This document shows, in pieces, positions 32,758 to 44,185 of a DNA stretch of 64,000 nt (position 1 is its first letter; each line of letters begins with the position of its first letter). The notes beneath the pieces were generated by a model, which had not been told where the DNA came from, searched no databases, and was given only the letters and a program-made list of their open reading frames with translations. The DNA is from Antilocapra americana (Eukaryota > Chordata > Mammalia > Artiodactyla > Antilocapridae): positions 35,165,818 through 35,229,817 of the forward strand of contig ML662442.1 of assembly GCA_007570785.1 (NCBI GenBank). The letters run 5' to 3'. Position numbers and translations under genes: made by a program.

Positions 32758-33129
32758 TTACAGTTTATTGTAATCAACACAGTTAAAGGCTTTGGGATAG
32801 TCAATAAAGCAGAAATAGATGTTTTTCTGGAACTCTCTTGCTTTTTCGATGATCCAGCACATGTTGGCAATTTGATCTCTGGTTCCTCTGCCTTTTCTAA
32901 AACCAGCTTGAACATCTGGAAATTCACGGTTCACATATTGCTGAAGCCTGGCTTGGAGAATTTTGAGCATTTCTTTACTAACGTGTGAGATGAGTGCAAT
33001 AGTGCGGTAGTTTGAGCATTCTTTGGCATTGCCTTTCTTTGGGATTGGAATGAAAACTGACCTTTTCCAGTCCTGTGGCCATTGCTGACTTTTCCAAATT
33101 TGCTGGCATACTGACTGCAGCACTTTCAC
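32758..33129 (-). pseudogene. BovB RT N-terminal half
   Basis: A 123-codon minus-strand frame without interruption in the RT fingers and palm: QDWKRSVFIPIPKKGNAKEC, then NYRTIALISHVSKEMLKILQ, GFRKGRGTRDQIANMCWIIE and the motif A segment CFIDYPKAFNCVDYNKL. The motif A Asp (FIDY) is present, but AFD reads AFN and VDH reads VDY compared with copy 2. The best-preserved RT N-terminal half among the BovB copies here, yet the downstream active site is deleted. A relic. Confidence 0.85.
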
Positions 33130-33643
33130 AGCATCATCTTTTAGGATTTGAAATAGCTCAACTGGAATCCCATCACCTCCACTAGCTTTGTTCTAAGGCC
33201 CACTTGACTTCACATTCCAGGATGTTTGGCTCTAGGTGAGTGATCACACCATCGTGATCATCTGGGTCATAAAGATCTTTTTTGTACAGTTCTGTGTATT
33301 CTTGCCACCTCTTCTTAATATCTTCTATTCTGTTAGGTCCATAACATTCCTGTCCTTTATCAAGCCCATCTTTGCATGAAATGTTCCCATGGTATCTCTA
33401 ATTTTCATGAAGAGATCTCTAGTCTTTCCCATTCTGTTGTTTTCCTCTATTTCTTTGCATTGATTGCTGAGGAAGGCTTTCTTATCTCTCCTTGCTATTC
33501 TTTGCAACTCTGCATTCAGATGGTTATATCTTTCCTTTTCTCCTTTGCTTTTCACTTCTCTTCTTTCACAGCTATTTGTAAGGCCTCCTCAGACAGCCAT
33601 TTTGCTTTTCTGCATTTCTTTTCCATGGGGATGGTCTTAATTC

Positions 33644-33880
33644 CTATCTCCGGTACAATGTCATGAACCTCCATCCATAGTTCATCAGGCACTCTATCAG
33701 ATCTAGTCCCTTAAATCTGTTTCTCATTTCCACTGTATAAACATAAGGGATTTGATTTAGGTCATACTTGAATGGTCTAGTGGTTTTCCCTACTTTCTTC
33801 AATTTAAGTCTCAATTTGGCAATGAGGAGTTCATGGTGTGAGCCACGGTCAGCTCCTGGTCTTGTTTTTGCTGACTGCAT
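33644..33880 (-). pseudogene. BovB endonuclease end, copy 4
   Basis: A 78-codon minus-strand frame: GADRGSHHELLIAKLRLKLK, then KTTRPFKYDLNQIPYVYTVE and NRFKGLDLIE. The endonuclease SDH motif reads SHH, so the catalytic Asp is lost. Confidence 0.8.
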
Positions 33881-34113
33881 AGAGCTTCTCCATCATTGGC
33901 TACAAAAAAAACCAATCAATCTGATTTTGGTGACATCAGATGACATCTGGTGATGTCCATGTGTAGAGTTTTCTCTTGTGTTGTTGGAAGAGAGTGTTTG
34001 CTATGACCAGTGCATTCTCTTGGCAAAACTCTATTAGCCTTTGCCCTGCTTCATTCTGTACCCCACGGCCAAATTTGGCTGTTACTCCACATGTTTCCTG
34101 ACTTCCTACTTTC

Positions 34114-34802
34114 CTCAACATTCAGAAAACAAATATCATGGCATCTGGTCCCATCACTTCATGGCAAATAGATAGTGAAACAGTGGAAACAGTGTCAGAC
34201 TTTATATTTTTGGGCTCCAAAATCACTGCTGATGATGATTGCAGCCATGAAATTAAAATATGCTTACTCCTGGGAAGGAAATTAATGACCAACCTAGATA
34301 GCATATTTTAAAGCAGAGACATTATTTTGCCAACAAAGTTCCATATAGTCAAGGCTACAGTTTTTCCAGTAATCATTTATGGATGTGAGAATTGGATGGT
34401 GAAGAAAGTTGATCGCCAAAAAATTGATGCTTTTGAACTATGGTGTTGGAGAAGACTCTTGAGAATCCCTTGGAATGCAAGAAGATCCAACCAGTCCATC
34501 CTAAAGGAGATCAGTCCTGGGTGTTCATTGGAAGGACTGATGTTGAAGCTGAAACTCCAAGACTTTGGCTACCTGATGCGGAGAGTTGACTCATTGGAAA
34601 ATACCCTAATGCTGTAAGGATTGGGGGCAGGAGGAGAAGGGGATGACAGAGGATGAGATGGCTGGATGGCATCACTGACTCAATGGACATGGGTTTGAGT
34701 AGATTCCAGGAGTTGGTGATGGACAGGGAGGCCTGGCATGCTGCGATTCATGGGGTCAAAAAGAGTCAGACACGACTGAGTGACTGAACTGAACTGAACT
34801 GA
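34114..34802 (+). mobile_element. BovB copy 5, 3' part, plus strand
   Basis: Starts 'ctcaacattcagaaaacaaa' in the thumb region and ends 'gactgaactgaactgaactga', the canonical BovB 3' terminus. The opposite orientation to its neighbours on both sides is conspicuous. Confidence 0.93.
34327..34617 (+). pseudogene. BovB ORF C-terminal fragment
   Basis: A 96-codon frame of the BovB C-terminal region after RT: YGCENWMVKKVDRQKIDAFE, LWCWRRLLRIPWNARRSNQS, then ILKEISPGCSLEGLMLKLKL. Ends at a stop where related copies continue. A relic. Confidence 0.78.
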
Positions 34803-35066
34803 TGGGACTGGATGCCATGATCTTCATTTTTTGAATGTTGAGTTTTAAGCCAGCTTTTTCACTCTCCTCTTTCACCTTCATCAAGAACCTCTTTAGCTCC
34901 TCTTTGCTTTCTGACATAAGGTAGTGTCATCTGCATATCTGAGGTTACTGATATTTCTCCTGGCAACCTTGACTCCAATTTGTGTTTCATCCAGCCCAGC
35001 ATTTTGTATAATATACTCTGCATATAAGTTAAGTAAGCCCAGTGACAATAAAAAGTCTTGACATAA
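34801..35066 (-). mobile_element. BovB copy 6 fragment, minus strand
   Basis: 'gggactggatgccatgatct', 'gttgagttttaagccagctt', 'gtgtcatctgcatatctgag' and 'agcccagcattttgtataat' are antisense BovB from the RT palm. It covers the YADD codons (minus strand, intact near 34925-34936). Separate from copy 4, because part of it overlaps sequence also present there. Confidence 0.88.
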
Positions 35067-35748
35067 CATTATTTCCACCATAACCCTGGTCTGCGGTGAG
35101 AGAGAAGCACAGAGCCAAAGAGCAAAGAAATGGAGCTGAGTGATAGAAGGCATCCAGGCATTGTCTGAAATGCTTATTGGATTTTCCCTTCTCATCAGGC
35201 TGCCAAGTTCTTACCAGTGGGTTCTGTGAGGTGCTCAAATACATTTCACTTTGCTTAATCAATCCTGGAATGTATTTGTGTCATTTGCAATTGAAAGAGG
35301 CCACTCATTAAAGCAACAGTATTTCATCTATGATTTGTCCCAACTTTAAAATTTATTAATACTCTACATAATCTTTTTCTTTTTTAAATACCTAAGCAAA
35401 GAAGGAAAGAAGCTTGAAAATGGCAGAGGAAATATATATGACTTTTCCCTAAAATGTGAAGATTTCAAGAGTAAATTTTCAGAGAAATACCACTCCTTTT
35501 AAAATAATAGAAACATTCTAAATAAGTTACACATTTCAGGACTCCATATTTAATGTAATTCTAGATTCATAAAAACCTGATTTTTCAGCTTTCAATATTA
35601 TGCACATAATAAGGTATGCTTAAAATGGACAGAATTTTGCTAGGTAAAAAATTGGTATCTATTCATTAAGTCTCAAGAAAGCCAAAAATGTTAGCATCCC
35701 ATGTGGACTACTTGCTTTTTAAAAAATGTAATTCACTACCTTTTTCAA
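35067..35748. other. Unique sequence
   Basis: No element recognised. Confidence 0.4.
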
Positions 35749-36321
35749 AAAAGATGGTGACTGCAGCCATGAGATTAAAAGATGCTTGCTCCTTGGAAAA
35801 AAAGTTATGACCAACCTAGACAGCATATTAAAAAGCAGAGACATTACTTTGCCAACAGAGGTTTGTCTAGTCAAAGCTATGGTTTTTTCCAGTAGTCATG
35901 TATGGATGTGATAGCTGGACTATAAGGAAAGCTGAGTGCCAAAGAATTGATGCTTTTGAACTGTGGTGTCAGAGAAGACTCTTGAGAGTCCCTTGGACTA
36001 CAAAGATATCCAAACAGTCCATCTTAAAGGAAACCAGTCATGATATTCATTACTGATGCTGAAGCTGAAACTCCAATCCTTTGGCCACCTGATGCGAAGA
36101 ACTGACTCATTGGAAAAGACCCTGATGCTGAGAATGATTGAAGACAGGAGAAGAAGGGGACGACAGAGGATGAGATGGTTAGATGGCATCACCAATTCAA
36201 TAGACATGAGTTTGAGTAAACTCCGGGAGTTGGTGATGGACAGGGAGGCCTGGAGTGCTGCAGTCCATGGGGTCGCAAAGAGTCAGACATGGCTGAATGA
36301 CTGAACTGAACTGAACTGAAG
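35749..36321 (+). mobile_element. BovB copy 7, 3' end, plus strand
   Basis: From 'gatggtgactgcagccatga' to 'gactgaactgaactgaactgaa'. A 5'-truncated BovB tail of about 570 bp. Confidence 0.94.
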
Positions 36322-36679
36322 GTACCTCCAAAAGCAGACAATAGCATTCTTCAGTTGCTGTGGCAAGGGCAGAATGAGTAGAACAGGAGAGCTATACACG
36401 TAAGCCTCATCAGAAGCCAACAAGGACGCACGGGGAAGGGTGTTTTATTTAGGAACATAACCAGCTAAGTGATAATTTCTGCTAACTTCTGGCTCTTTCA
36501 GGCTACTAATTACAGATTTCTTCAGTTACTCTCAGGAAAATTCCAGGATACAACCTTCAGGCTTAACTGTTTACTAGCTAGCACCAGATTAGATTTATAT
36601 TTATGTCTATCTGTCTATATTTTATTTTATTTCTTTACATACTCATGTAGAAAAGAACATAGCACCTGTTTATTAATAA
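36322..36679. other. Unique sequence
   Basis: No element recognised. Confidence 0.4.
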
Positions 36680-36832
36680 ACCCTCAGTCTCTGCATTTCC
36701 TGGGGTATAAAATAGGGATAATAGTAAACCTACTTCACAGAGTTGTTACAAGGATCAAATTTGTTAACAGATGTAAGGTACTCAGAATGGTGTCTGTGAC
36801 ACAGTAAATGCTATACAGATCTTAACTGTTTT
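36680..36832 (+). mobile_element. MIR SINE 3' half
   Basis: 'ctcagtctctgcatttcctg', 'ggtataaaatagggataata', 'cttcacagagttgttacaag' and 'atggtgtctgtgacacagta' match MIR in order. Confidence 0.88.
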
Positions 36833-36964
36833 ATCAGTGGCACAGCAGACCATAGCCATTCACAATGTCAACTTGATGTACAGAATTTAAGGTTAGAGGG
36901 AAGGGTGGCAGCAAGTAGCGTGACCTTGAGAACACACTGCTGACTACTAGAAGCTTCTAGGGGT

Positions 36965-37055
36965 TACTGTGTATTCATCCAACAAATACGTATGAAACAC
37001 TTATCATATCCACAGTATAATACTGTGTAGTAAGAGAGTTATGAAGATGAATTTG
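36965..37055 (-). mobile_element. L2 3' end, minus strand
   Basis: 'attcatccaacaaatacgta' then 'tgaaacacttatcatatcca' resembles the reverse complement of an L2 terminus (trait: ttcaacaaatatttattgagcacctactatg). Confidence 0.5.
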
Positions 37056-37712
37056 AAATGTTTCAAATATTCTTTAGGAAAAGAATAAGGAAAAAAGGTG
37101 AAACACAGGAGAAAATAGGGGAAGGTTAAATGATCATATATAAAAGAAAGCAGAAATATATATGTGTATATGTATATAATTGTGTGTATATATATCTGCA
37201 TATGAAGAACACAGATAGAAAAGTTGGCCTTGAATAGAAAAACGCATCTAGCCATTGATGCCCACTTGATGGGCAGTAAGGATAAGAATGCATTTTGCCA
37301 AATTTGTAGGTTGGTTGGACAAGCCAAAAAATGTCAAGGAGATCCCACCTAATGGGCTCAATTTTCCCATTTATATTTGTCAAGCGGGCAAGTTATCTGC
37401 ACAGGGACAGGTGGAAGAGGGTTTTCTGGTAACCTGGAAGAAAGTAGGAAAGGTCTGAAATAGACATTGAGAGGAGTAGAAGTGGAAACTAAAGCAGGAA
37501 AAAGGAAAATGCTGAGAATCACTAGGGATCCAGTTGATGTTAAGGTCCTAATTTATGGGGACAGCATTCAGCAGGCTTAGTTATAGGCTCAGCAGCTTTC
37601 TACTGCTTGGATAGGGGAAAGATAAAGTAGGTAGGAACACTGACCCATAGATGGGAATCTGCATGCTATGTACAGAGAAAGAATAATTATTAGTATTATT
37701 CATAATAATACT
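37056..37712. other. Unique sequence with TA/TG-rich tract
   Basis: A TA/TG-rich simple stretch lies at about 37155-37200. No element otherwise. Confidence 0.4.
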
Positions 37713-37910
37713 AAAGAATCCACCTGCCAATGCAGGAGACACAGGAGACCCAGCTTTGTTCCCTGGGTCAGTAAGATCCCCTGGAGTAGGAAACAGCAAC
37801 CCACTCCAGCATTCTTGCCAGGGAAATTCCATGGACAGAGGATCCTGGTGGGCTACAGTTCATGGGGCTTCAGACAGTTGGACACAATTGAGCAACCAAA
37901 CATACAACAC
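37713..37910 (+). mobile_element. Bov-tA SINE, 5'-truncated
   Basis: 'ctaaagaatccacctgccaa', 'agatcccctggagtaggaaa' through 'gctacagttcatggggcttc' and 'attgagcaaccaaacataca'. Starts inside the tRNA-like head. Confidence 0.92.
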
Positions 37911-38112
37911 TTAGAAAGAATTTGCCATATGCCAAACATAAAGTGTTACCTGTGTTATCCCTTAATCTTGGCTCCAAAGATTTATCCCTTTGATGTTTAT
38001 GGCCCATAGTGCTTCCTGTAGACATGTGACTTGCTTAGGGCAGTGGAATGTAAGCAAAAGTGGTCATGCACCAGTTCTCAGCAGAAGCTTCAGGGGGAAT
38101 TTTGATTCAGCT

Positions 38113-38121
38113 AGAGTGCTT
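38113..38121. repeat. TSD of BovB copy 8, left
   Basis: 'agagtgctt', repeated at 38562-38570. Confidence 0.87.
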
Positions 38122-38561
38122 TGTCAACAAAGGTCCATCTAGTCAAGGCTATGGTTTTTCCAGTAGTCATGTATGGATGTGAGAATCAGAAAGCTGAGTG
38201 CAGAAGAATTGATGCTTTTGAACTGTGGTGAGAGTCCCTTGGACTGCAAGGAGATCCAAGTAGTCCATCCTAAAGGAGATCAGTCTTGGGTATTCATTGG
38301 AAGAACTGATGTTGAAGCTGAAACTCCAATATTTTGGCCATCTGATGAGAAGAGCTGACTCATTCGAAAAAACCCTGATGTTGGGAAAGATTGAAGGCAG
38401 GAGGAAAAGGGGATGACAGAGGATGAGATGGTTGGATGGCATCACCAACTCATTGGACATGAGTTTGGGTAAACTCTGGGAGTTGGTGATGGACAGGAAG
38501 GTCTGGTGTGCTGTGGTTCATGGGGTTGCAAAGAGTCAGACACGACTGAGCAACTGAACTG
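38122..38561 (+). mobile_element. BovB copy 8, 3' end, plus strand
   Basis: From 'tgtcaacaaaggtccatcta' to 'cgactgagcaactgaactg'. A 440-bp 5'-truncated BovB, with small internal deletions (near 38195 and 38230) and perfect 9-bp TSDs. Confidence 0.95.
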
Positions 38562-38570
38562 AGAGTGCTT
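38562..38570. repeat. TSD of BovB copy 8, right
   Basis: 'agagtgctt' directly after the BovB terminus. Confidence 0.87.
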
Positions 38571-38847
38571 GCTCATTTCCCACTTCCCAATAACACTGAT
38601 TCCTTCAGTCTAAGTCCCAGAAAGAAAAGACACAAGGACCAGATTCATAGCAGCTGACCTATAGCCACTAATGTGTTGCCTGAGCAAAAACACAAATGTT
38701 TTTTAGAAGTTACTGAGACTTGAGAAGGGAGAGGTTGCTTACTACCTAGTTATTACATGTAAATACTGGTCGTATCTATTCTACATATTTCTCCCTATCA
38801 AACTAAAATATAGAGATACTTTTGATAGTCAGCATGCCAATAAACAT

Positions 38848-39287
38848 CAAATTTAGACAGTTTATTAAAAAAAAAAAAGACATCACTTTGCCGACAAAGG
38901 TCTGTATAGTCAAAGCTATGGTTTTTCCAATAGTCATGTACAGATCTGAGAGTTGGATCATAAGGAAGGCTGAGCGCCAAAGAATTGATGCTTTCAAAGT
39001 AGTGCTGGAGATGACTCTTGAGAGTCTCTTGGACTGCAAGGAGATCAAACCAGTCAATCCTAAAAGATATCAACGCTGAATATTCACTGGAAGGACCAAT
39101 GCTGAAGCTGAAGCTCAAATACTCTGGCCACCTGATGAAAGAGCCAACTCACTGGAAAAGACCCTAATGGTGGGAATGATTGAAGGCAGAAGAAGAGGAT
39201 GAGATGGTTGGATGGTATCACTGATTCAATGGACATGAACTTGGGCAAACTCCAGGAGATAGTTAGAGACAAAGAGGCACTCCAAGA
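38848..39287 (+). mobile_element. BovB copy 9, 3' part, plus strand
   Basis: 'tagacagtttatt' followed by an expanded A12 run (where other copies read 'cagcatattaaaaagcag'), then 'gacatcactttgccgacaaa' to 'atagttagagacaaagaggc'. The usual GAACT terminus is missing, so the 3' end is truncated or eroded. Confidence 0.9.
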
Positions 39288-39346
39288 ACCTAGGATAGTA
39301 TTAGGCATTTAGTAAGCATCTAACAAATATTTGTTGAATGAATGAA
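39288..39346 (+). mobile_element. L2 terminus
   Basis: 'ctaggatagtattaggcatt', 'tagtaagcatctaacaaata' and 'tttgttgaatgaatgaagat' give the classic L2 3' end. Confidence 0.65.
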
Positions 39347-39749
39347 GATATTCACAAACCAAAACCTATTAACTTGAGAATAATTCTGGAGAAAAATGTG
39401 TTATTATATACTAAAACAAAGGCAAACAAACACAAAAAAAGAAAACAAAATAAAACAGAAAAGAGCCTCTGGTCTTGATCTCCACAGGTCCAGTCCTTTC
39501 TCAATATTAAAGCCTCATAATCATTCTAAACCCCATATCTCATGATTTTCCCTCTTGCTTCAGGTTCTTTAATGGTTCTAATAGTTTTGAAGATTAGGTC
39601 ACACAGTTTCTCTAGAATGTAAGGTCTTCACAGAGGTCTATTTCTCTAGGATCAACAAGTATGATGCCCTCACATTCTCACTAAGTCTACTCACAAGGAA
39701 TGACTGGTGTGTTTTGATCATGTGCTTATTCTTGCTTATTCGCTTCCTG
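39347..39749. other. Unique sequence
   Basis: A-rich start near 39410-39465, otherwise nothing recognised. Confidence 0.4.
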
Positions 39750-39960
39750 GGCTTCCCTGGTGGCTCAGTAGTAAAGAATCCTCCTGCCAAGCAAGAGATG
39801 TGTGTTTAATCACCTGGGTCAGGAAGATCCCCTGGAGAAGGAAATGGAAACCCACTCCAGTATTCTTGAATGCCTAGGAAATCCCACAGATAGAGGAACC
39901 TGGCGGCTACAGTCCATGGGGTCACAGAGTTGAACATAACTTAGTGACTAAATAACAACA
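39750..39960 (+). mobile_element. Bov-tA SINE
   Basis: 'tgggcttccctggtggctca', 'gatcccctggagaaggaaat', 'cccactccagtattcttgaa' and 'cttagtgactaaataacaac'. Full length. Confidence 0.95.
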
Positions 39961-41514
39961 TCTCACTTCTTTCTGGGAAATTATTTATCTGCCCCTGTCG
40001 ATCTTCCTAGGGCATCAAGTAAAACTCAATCTCAGTACTTATGGTGGGAAGAGGCTTCCATGTGCTTAAAAACAAAAAACAGGTAGTCCTAAATCAGCTG
40101 CCAACTATGCCACACTTGCTGAGAAGGGTAAGTGAGCTGAGAGGAAAGTGAGGTTGCTTAGGACAGCAGAAAAGGAAAAAAAACTACTTTTAGAGATTGT
40201 TTGAATAGAGGAGAAAGAAGATACTCTGAGAAGCTGAGAGTCTAATAAAAAAAAAACAGATTTTTAGGGTGATTTACAAAAAGCTTGCTGTGTGGGAATG
40301 ATGAAGTCACCATCAATTCACAAAAACCCTCCACCTATAATACTCTCTTGCGTCTTAGGTGGTATCTTTAAAATATTTTATTCTCTATATTGTGTTTTCT
40401 GAGAAAGAGCTAGGGCTGTCTTAGGGCCATGCCTGGAACTCAGTCCCTTTATGTGGGATTTCTAATAAATGAAGCCTTAAGGGGTGACATAACTATATCC
40501 TCAGGTGGGTGATCGCCCTGGTGTTGCTTCTAATAAGGAAAGACTGGTCCTCAGAGGAACCTGGCAGTCAGCCCTGGTGACTCACAGGCTCTAGGAGAAA
40601 AGGCCAGTCTGGCGTCAAGACAAAGCCAGAGAAAGCTAAGCAGAGGCCACCCAAATGGATCCATCTCCTGTGGTCACTGGTCTAATTAGCTGCCTCACCT
40701 CACATATCGCAGGCAGATTCAATTCAGGGCCAGTGGTACAGTCACTTAATACCCAAGAGTTCAGGCCAAATAAGTGTTTGTTTAGATGAATAAAGAATGT
40801 AACCTGGCCTGGAAGCTGTCATCAGTAATATCAAGCCCACGCTACAGAGTAGAGTATTCCCATAATATTTAGGACTGTAAAAATGTCACCTAAAACATAA
40901 CAAGCATAACGTGACTGCCACTGGGGCCCCTTCCACAAGTTCAAGGTTTACAAAATTTGTTATAAATATCCAGACAGAATAAATATGAGTTCCTTTAAAT
41001 TTCATGGAGGAACTAAATCCTGGGCTGCAAAAGTGAAAGGCTCTGTTGTTGCTTCTACTAGAATTCTACAGTGATTGTCAAGTGTTCTTTATTTGTACAA
41101 TACCCTGAAGGGGGGAGTGGGGACATGGTTAGTGCCGAAATAGAAGAGAAGAAATTACATGATGCTCCTGTGAGTTACTACCTACTTCAGTCACAGAAAC
41201 AAAGAGCCTCTTTGAAATCACTGTGACATTGAAAACCAGAGTTCAATTTCAGAGTTAAGATTGAATGTCAAGCTCTTGGTTTCCATTTCTTGGTTCAATC
41301 CAAGATTTAAGCTGATCTGCAATTGATTATCACAGCTAACCTAGATATTACTAAGCCCTATGGGAGAACTCTCTTAAGACTATAGTCACTTTACGCTATC
41401 CTAACATTTTTTTTTTATATTAGACTCACCTATCTCATTCTAAAGCCTTTCTAAAATCTAGGGATCTTACAGCTAGTCTTTAATTTAGCTAATTCTGACA
41501 TTAAAAAGTGAATG
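39961..41514. other. Unique sequence
   Basis: 1.5 kb without a recognised element or exon. Confidence 0.4.
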
Positions 41515-41650
41515 TATGGAGAGCTATATTCAATATCCTGTGATACACCATAATGAAAAGGAATATAAGAAAGAATGTATGTATACTTCGCTGTGGGGTA
41601 GACATGAACACAACATTGTAAATCAACTAAACTTCATTTTTTATAAACTG
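41515..41650 (+). mobile_element. L1 3' UTR end (ruminant L1)
   Basis: 'gagctatattcaatatcctg', 'tgatacaccataatgaaaag', 'cacaacattgtaaatcaact' and 'aaacttcattttttata' give the usual end of an artiodactyl L1. 5'-truncated. Confidence 0.8.
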
Positions 41651-41717
41651 AATATATAGAGGCCAAACATTAAATTTGTTAAAAATACACTTCAGTTTTC
41701 TTAGCTGCCTGAAAAAT

Positions 41718-41753
41718 AGCTATCACTTATTGAACCAGGGTACTTTAACTTAT
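41718..41753 (-). mobile_element. MIR, minus strand, first part
   Basis: 'gctatcacttattgaaccag' fits the antisense MIR end (trait: cacttattgagc). Interrupted by a SINE and continued at 41914. Confidence 0.6.
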
Positions 41754-41913
41754 GGGCTTCCCTAGTGGCTCAGATGGTATAGAATCAATCTGTCTGCAAT
41801 TCAGGAGACCAGGGTTCAATCCATGTGTCGGGAAGATCCTCTGAAGAAGAGAATGGCTACCAACTCCAGTGTTCTTGCCTGGAGAATTCCACGGACAGAA
41901 GAGCCTGGCAGGT
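41754..41913 (+). mobile_element. Bov-tA SINE, 3'-truncated
   Basis: 'tatgggcttccctagtggct', 'gaatggctaccaactccagt' to 'acagaagagcctggcaggtt'. It lacks the 'ctacagtccatggggtcgca' end. Confidence 0.92.
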
Positions 41914-42085
41914 TTCTAATTATCACAGCAACCCTCTTGAAAATAATTATCATTTTACAAATGGAAAAACTGAAGCTAATATTATCGAAGTTACTCGTGG
42001 AGATAAACTCTGCCAGTCTTTGGCTGTACTGAGATTTGAGTCACCACCTGTCTAACTCCAAAGTTCTTGTCATTTCTCCCAAATT
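41914..42085 (-). mobile_element. MIR, minus strand, second part
   Basis: 'tctaattatcacagcaaccc', 'attatcattttacaaatgga', 'aaaactgaagctaatattat' and 'ctgtctaactccaaagttct' are antisense MIR. With 41718-41753 it forms one MIR split by the SINE. Confidence 0.85.
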
Positions 42086-43976
42086 GTTACATCAGATAAA
42101 TTTGGCAGTCAGGAAATAAGCACAAATTAAAAATCTTCACCAGTGTTTTCAAAACTTCAGTGTTTTATATTTATATCTTCATGATTTTGTCATATCAGCA
42201 CATGAGTGGTATTTGCTTACACTTTTCTATCAATGAAGTTACCTTTAACATGTTTACTTTATAACAAAACTATTGCTACAAGACTGAAAAGTCACTATTA
42301 CTTGTTATAAATAGACTATAACCATAAAAAATAAATTAGATGAAAATAAATGATGTTATCAAATAGAAATTGAAGCATAAAATAAACACATGTAATACTG
42401 AATCTAATTAATTTAGAACAATTCAAAATAATTTCCTCAGTGATAAGAATAAAACAAGAATAGTGAAGAATGAAAGGGTAACAGCTTGATATCATTTAAT
42501 TTAAGATGAAAATAAGATCAATATGACAATCTCACTTTTAGTTGTGACTTATCATTGAGAATTTCATCTCATGTGTGTATTCTAAAACTGTAGGAGGTAT
42601 TGAACTGACTTTTCTGGTACAGTAGGACACTGAGAAATCATTCCTAACAAAAACTGTGTGACTGTCATTCAACAAACTTAAACAATATCTTGAATTTCCT
42701 CTGACTGTCTCAAGTTTGGATTAAAAAAATGGTGAAAACAAAATCTACTTTTTAATCACTCATGAATATAGTCTTCTTAGGAAAAATTATTGGAAATTTT
42801 ATCAGGTGTTTCTTAGTTTGTTTCTGAGACACACTTAGGTGTTTCTTGTGTTTCTGAGACACACTTCTCAGGAGTGTCTAAAACAACTATCCTTTAATAT
42901 AGTGCCTCTGGATAACTTTATAACCAAGGTGTTCAGAAATAATCATAGAAATTCAACTCATCTTGATCAAGGTAGATACTCCACTGTTCTAGTTCTCTGA
43001 TCATTGTAATCACACCTGCCATTGTAATTGTTGATAAAATCTCATCTTTTGAAAAGATAGATATTTGGTTGTTCATAAAAGAAAATAAATCTCAGGGTAT
43101 TATAATTTGTAAAGCAAGACATTCATAAGATCTCATTCCTCCAGGAAAAGTTGAAGTCCCTCAGACAACCTATATAGACAAAAGAGGACTTTCTGAGAAA
43201 ACACTAACCATAGTTACTTCATTCTGAGAAAGAAGTCCAAGCTGTATGGGCCTAATTATCATGGCTGATAAATTTAAAAGCCTCAATAAGTGCGCTCGAA
43301 AATCTCCCTAGTTCTTCAAAGAAGAGGAGCTCCCTTGAGCTTACAATTGGGAGTGGAGTTTGTGTTTTGTTCTGGGTATACCCACTTGAATCCAGAGAAA
43401 CATCTCTGAGCAGTAAATTCAAATCACTCACTGTCTACATTGTACGTTGTAGTTCACCACAAACTCATTGCTGGGTTAAAATTATCTTCTTCAGTTGCAT
43501 GAATTGTCGAGTTTAGCAAAACAACACATTTTAATGGATGTCCTTGTGTTCACCTCTGTTTGAAAGAAAAATATTATATATAAGGCTGTTCATACAGCAT
43601 AGACTGTTGTATCTATCAGTCTGCAACAACTTTCTGGCATAAAAGCTTATTTGGGGCCATTACCATAATGCTACCACAATCTGTGGCATTTTATAAAATC
43701 CCAGATCATAATCTTTTCCAACATTTATTTTCTAGAAGTTTTGATGAATATCTCACAAATAATATCTGTAAATGGAGATCAAGCAGCAATCTTAAATAAT
43801 TGCCTTTAAAGATTATGTTACTTTTTAATAATCTATAGTCTCACTCTCCCCCACACACAAAAAATTAAACTGTGACAGGATATCAGGATAGATGCTTTAT
43901 TTCTAATTTTTATTGAATTTTTAGCCTATCATAGTTAGTAGTTCTTGCCTTTCCTTGTGTGTTACTCTATAAATGA
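42086..43976. other. AT-rich unique sequence
   Basis: 1.9 kb without a recognised interspersed element. A short imperfect tandem duplication occurs at 42804-42866. Confidence 0.4.
42804..42866. repeat. Imperfect tandem duplication, about 30 bp
   Basis: Two adjacent units, 42804-42836 and 42837-42866, share 'aggtgtttctt' and 'gtttctgagacacactt'. The second lacks about 3 bp. Confidence 0.8.
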
Positions 43977-44185
43977 GGGCTTCCCTGATGATTCAGTAGT
44001 AAAGAATCTGCCTGCCAATGCATCTGACATAAGAGATTCAAGTTTCATCCCTAGGTGGGGAAGATCCCCTGGAGGAGGAAATGACAACCCACCCCAGTAT
44101 TCTTCCAGAAAAATCCAATGGACAGAGGAGCCTGGTGGGCTACCTACCATTCATGAGCTGGACACGACTGAGTACACACGAACAC
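43977..44185 (+). mobile_element. Bov-tA SINE
   Basis: 'agggcttccctgatgattca', 'gaagatcccctggaggagga', 'gagcctggtgggctacctac' and 'gctggacacgactgagtaca'. Full length with small indels. Confidence 0.93.

Larger units (their letters stand above)
31860..34112 (-). mobile_element. BovB copy 4, minus strand, 5'-truncated
   Basis: Antisense BovB from its 3' tail ('tttttcagttgctgagctgt') to the endonuclease region ('ccaaatttggctgttactcc'). A deletion of about 140 bp near 32511 removes the YADD-coding stretch: 'gggactgg' is joined directly to 'ttattgtatatttctccc'. Hence not autonomous even before considering stops. Confidence 0.93.
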
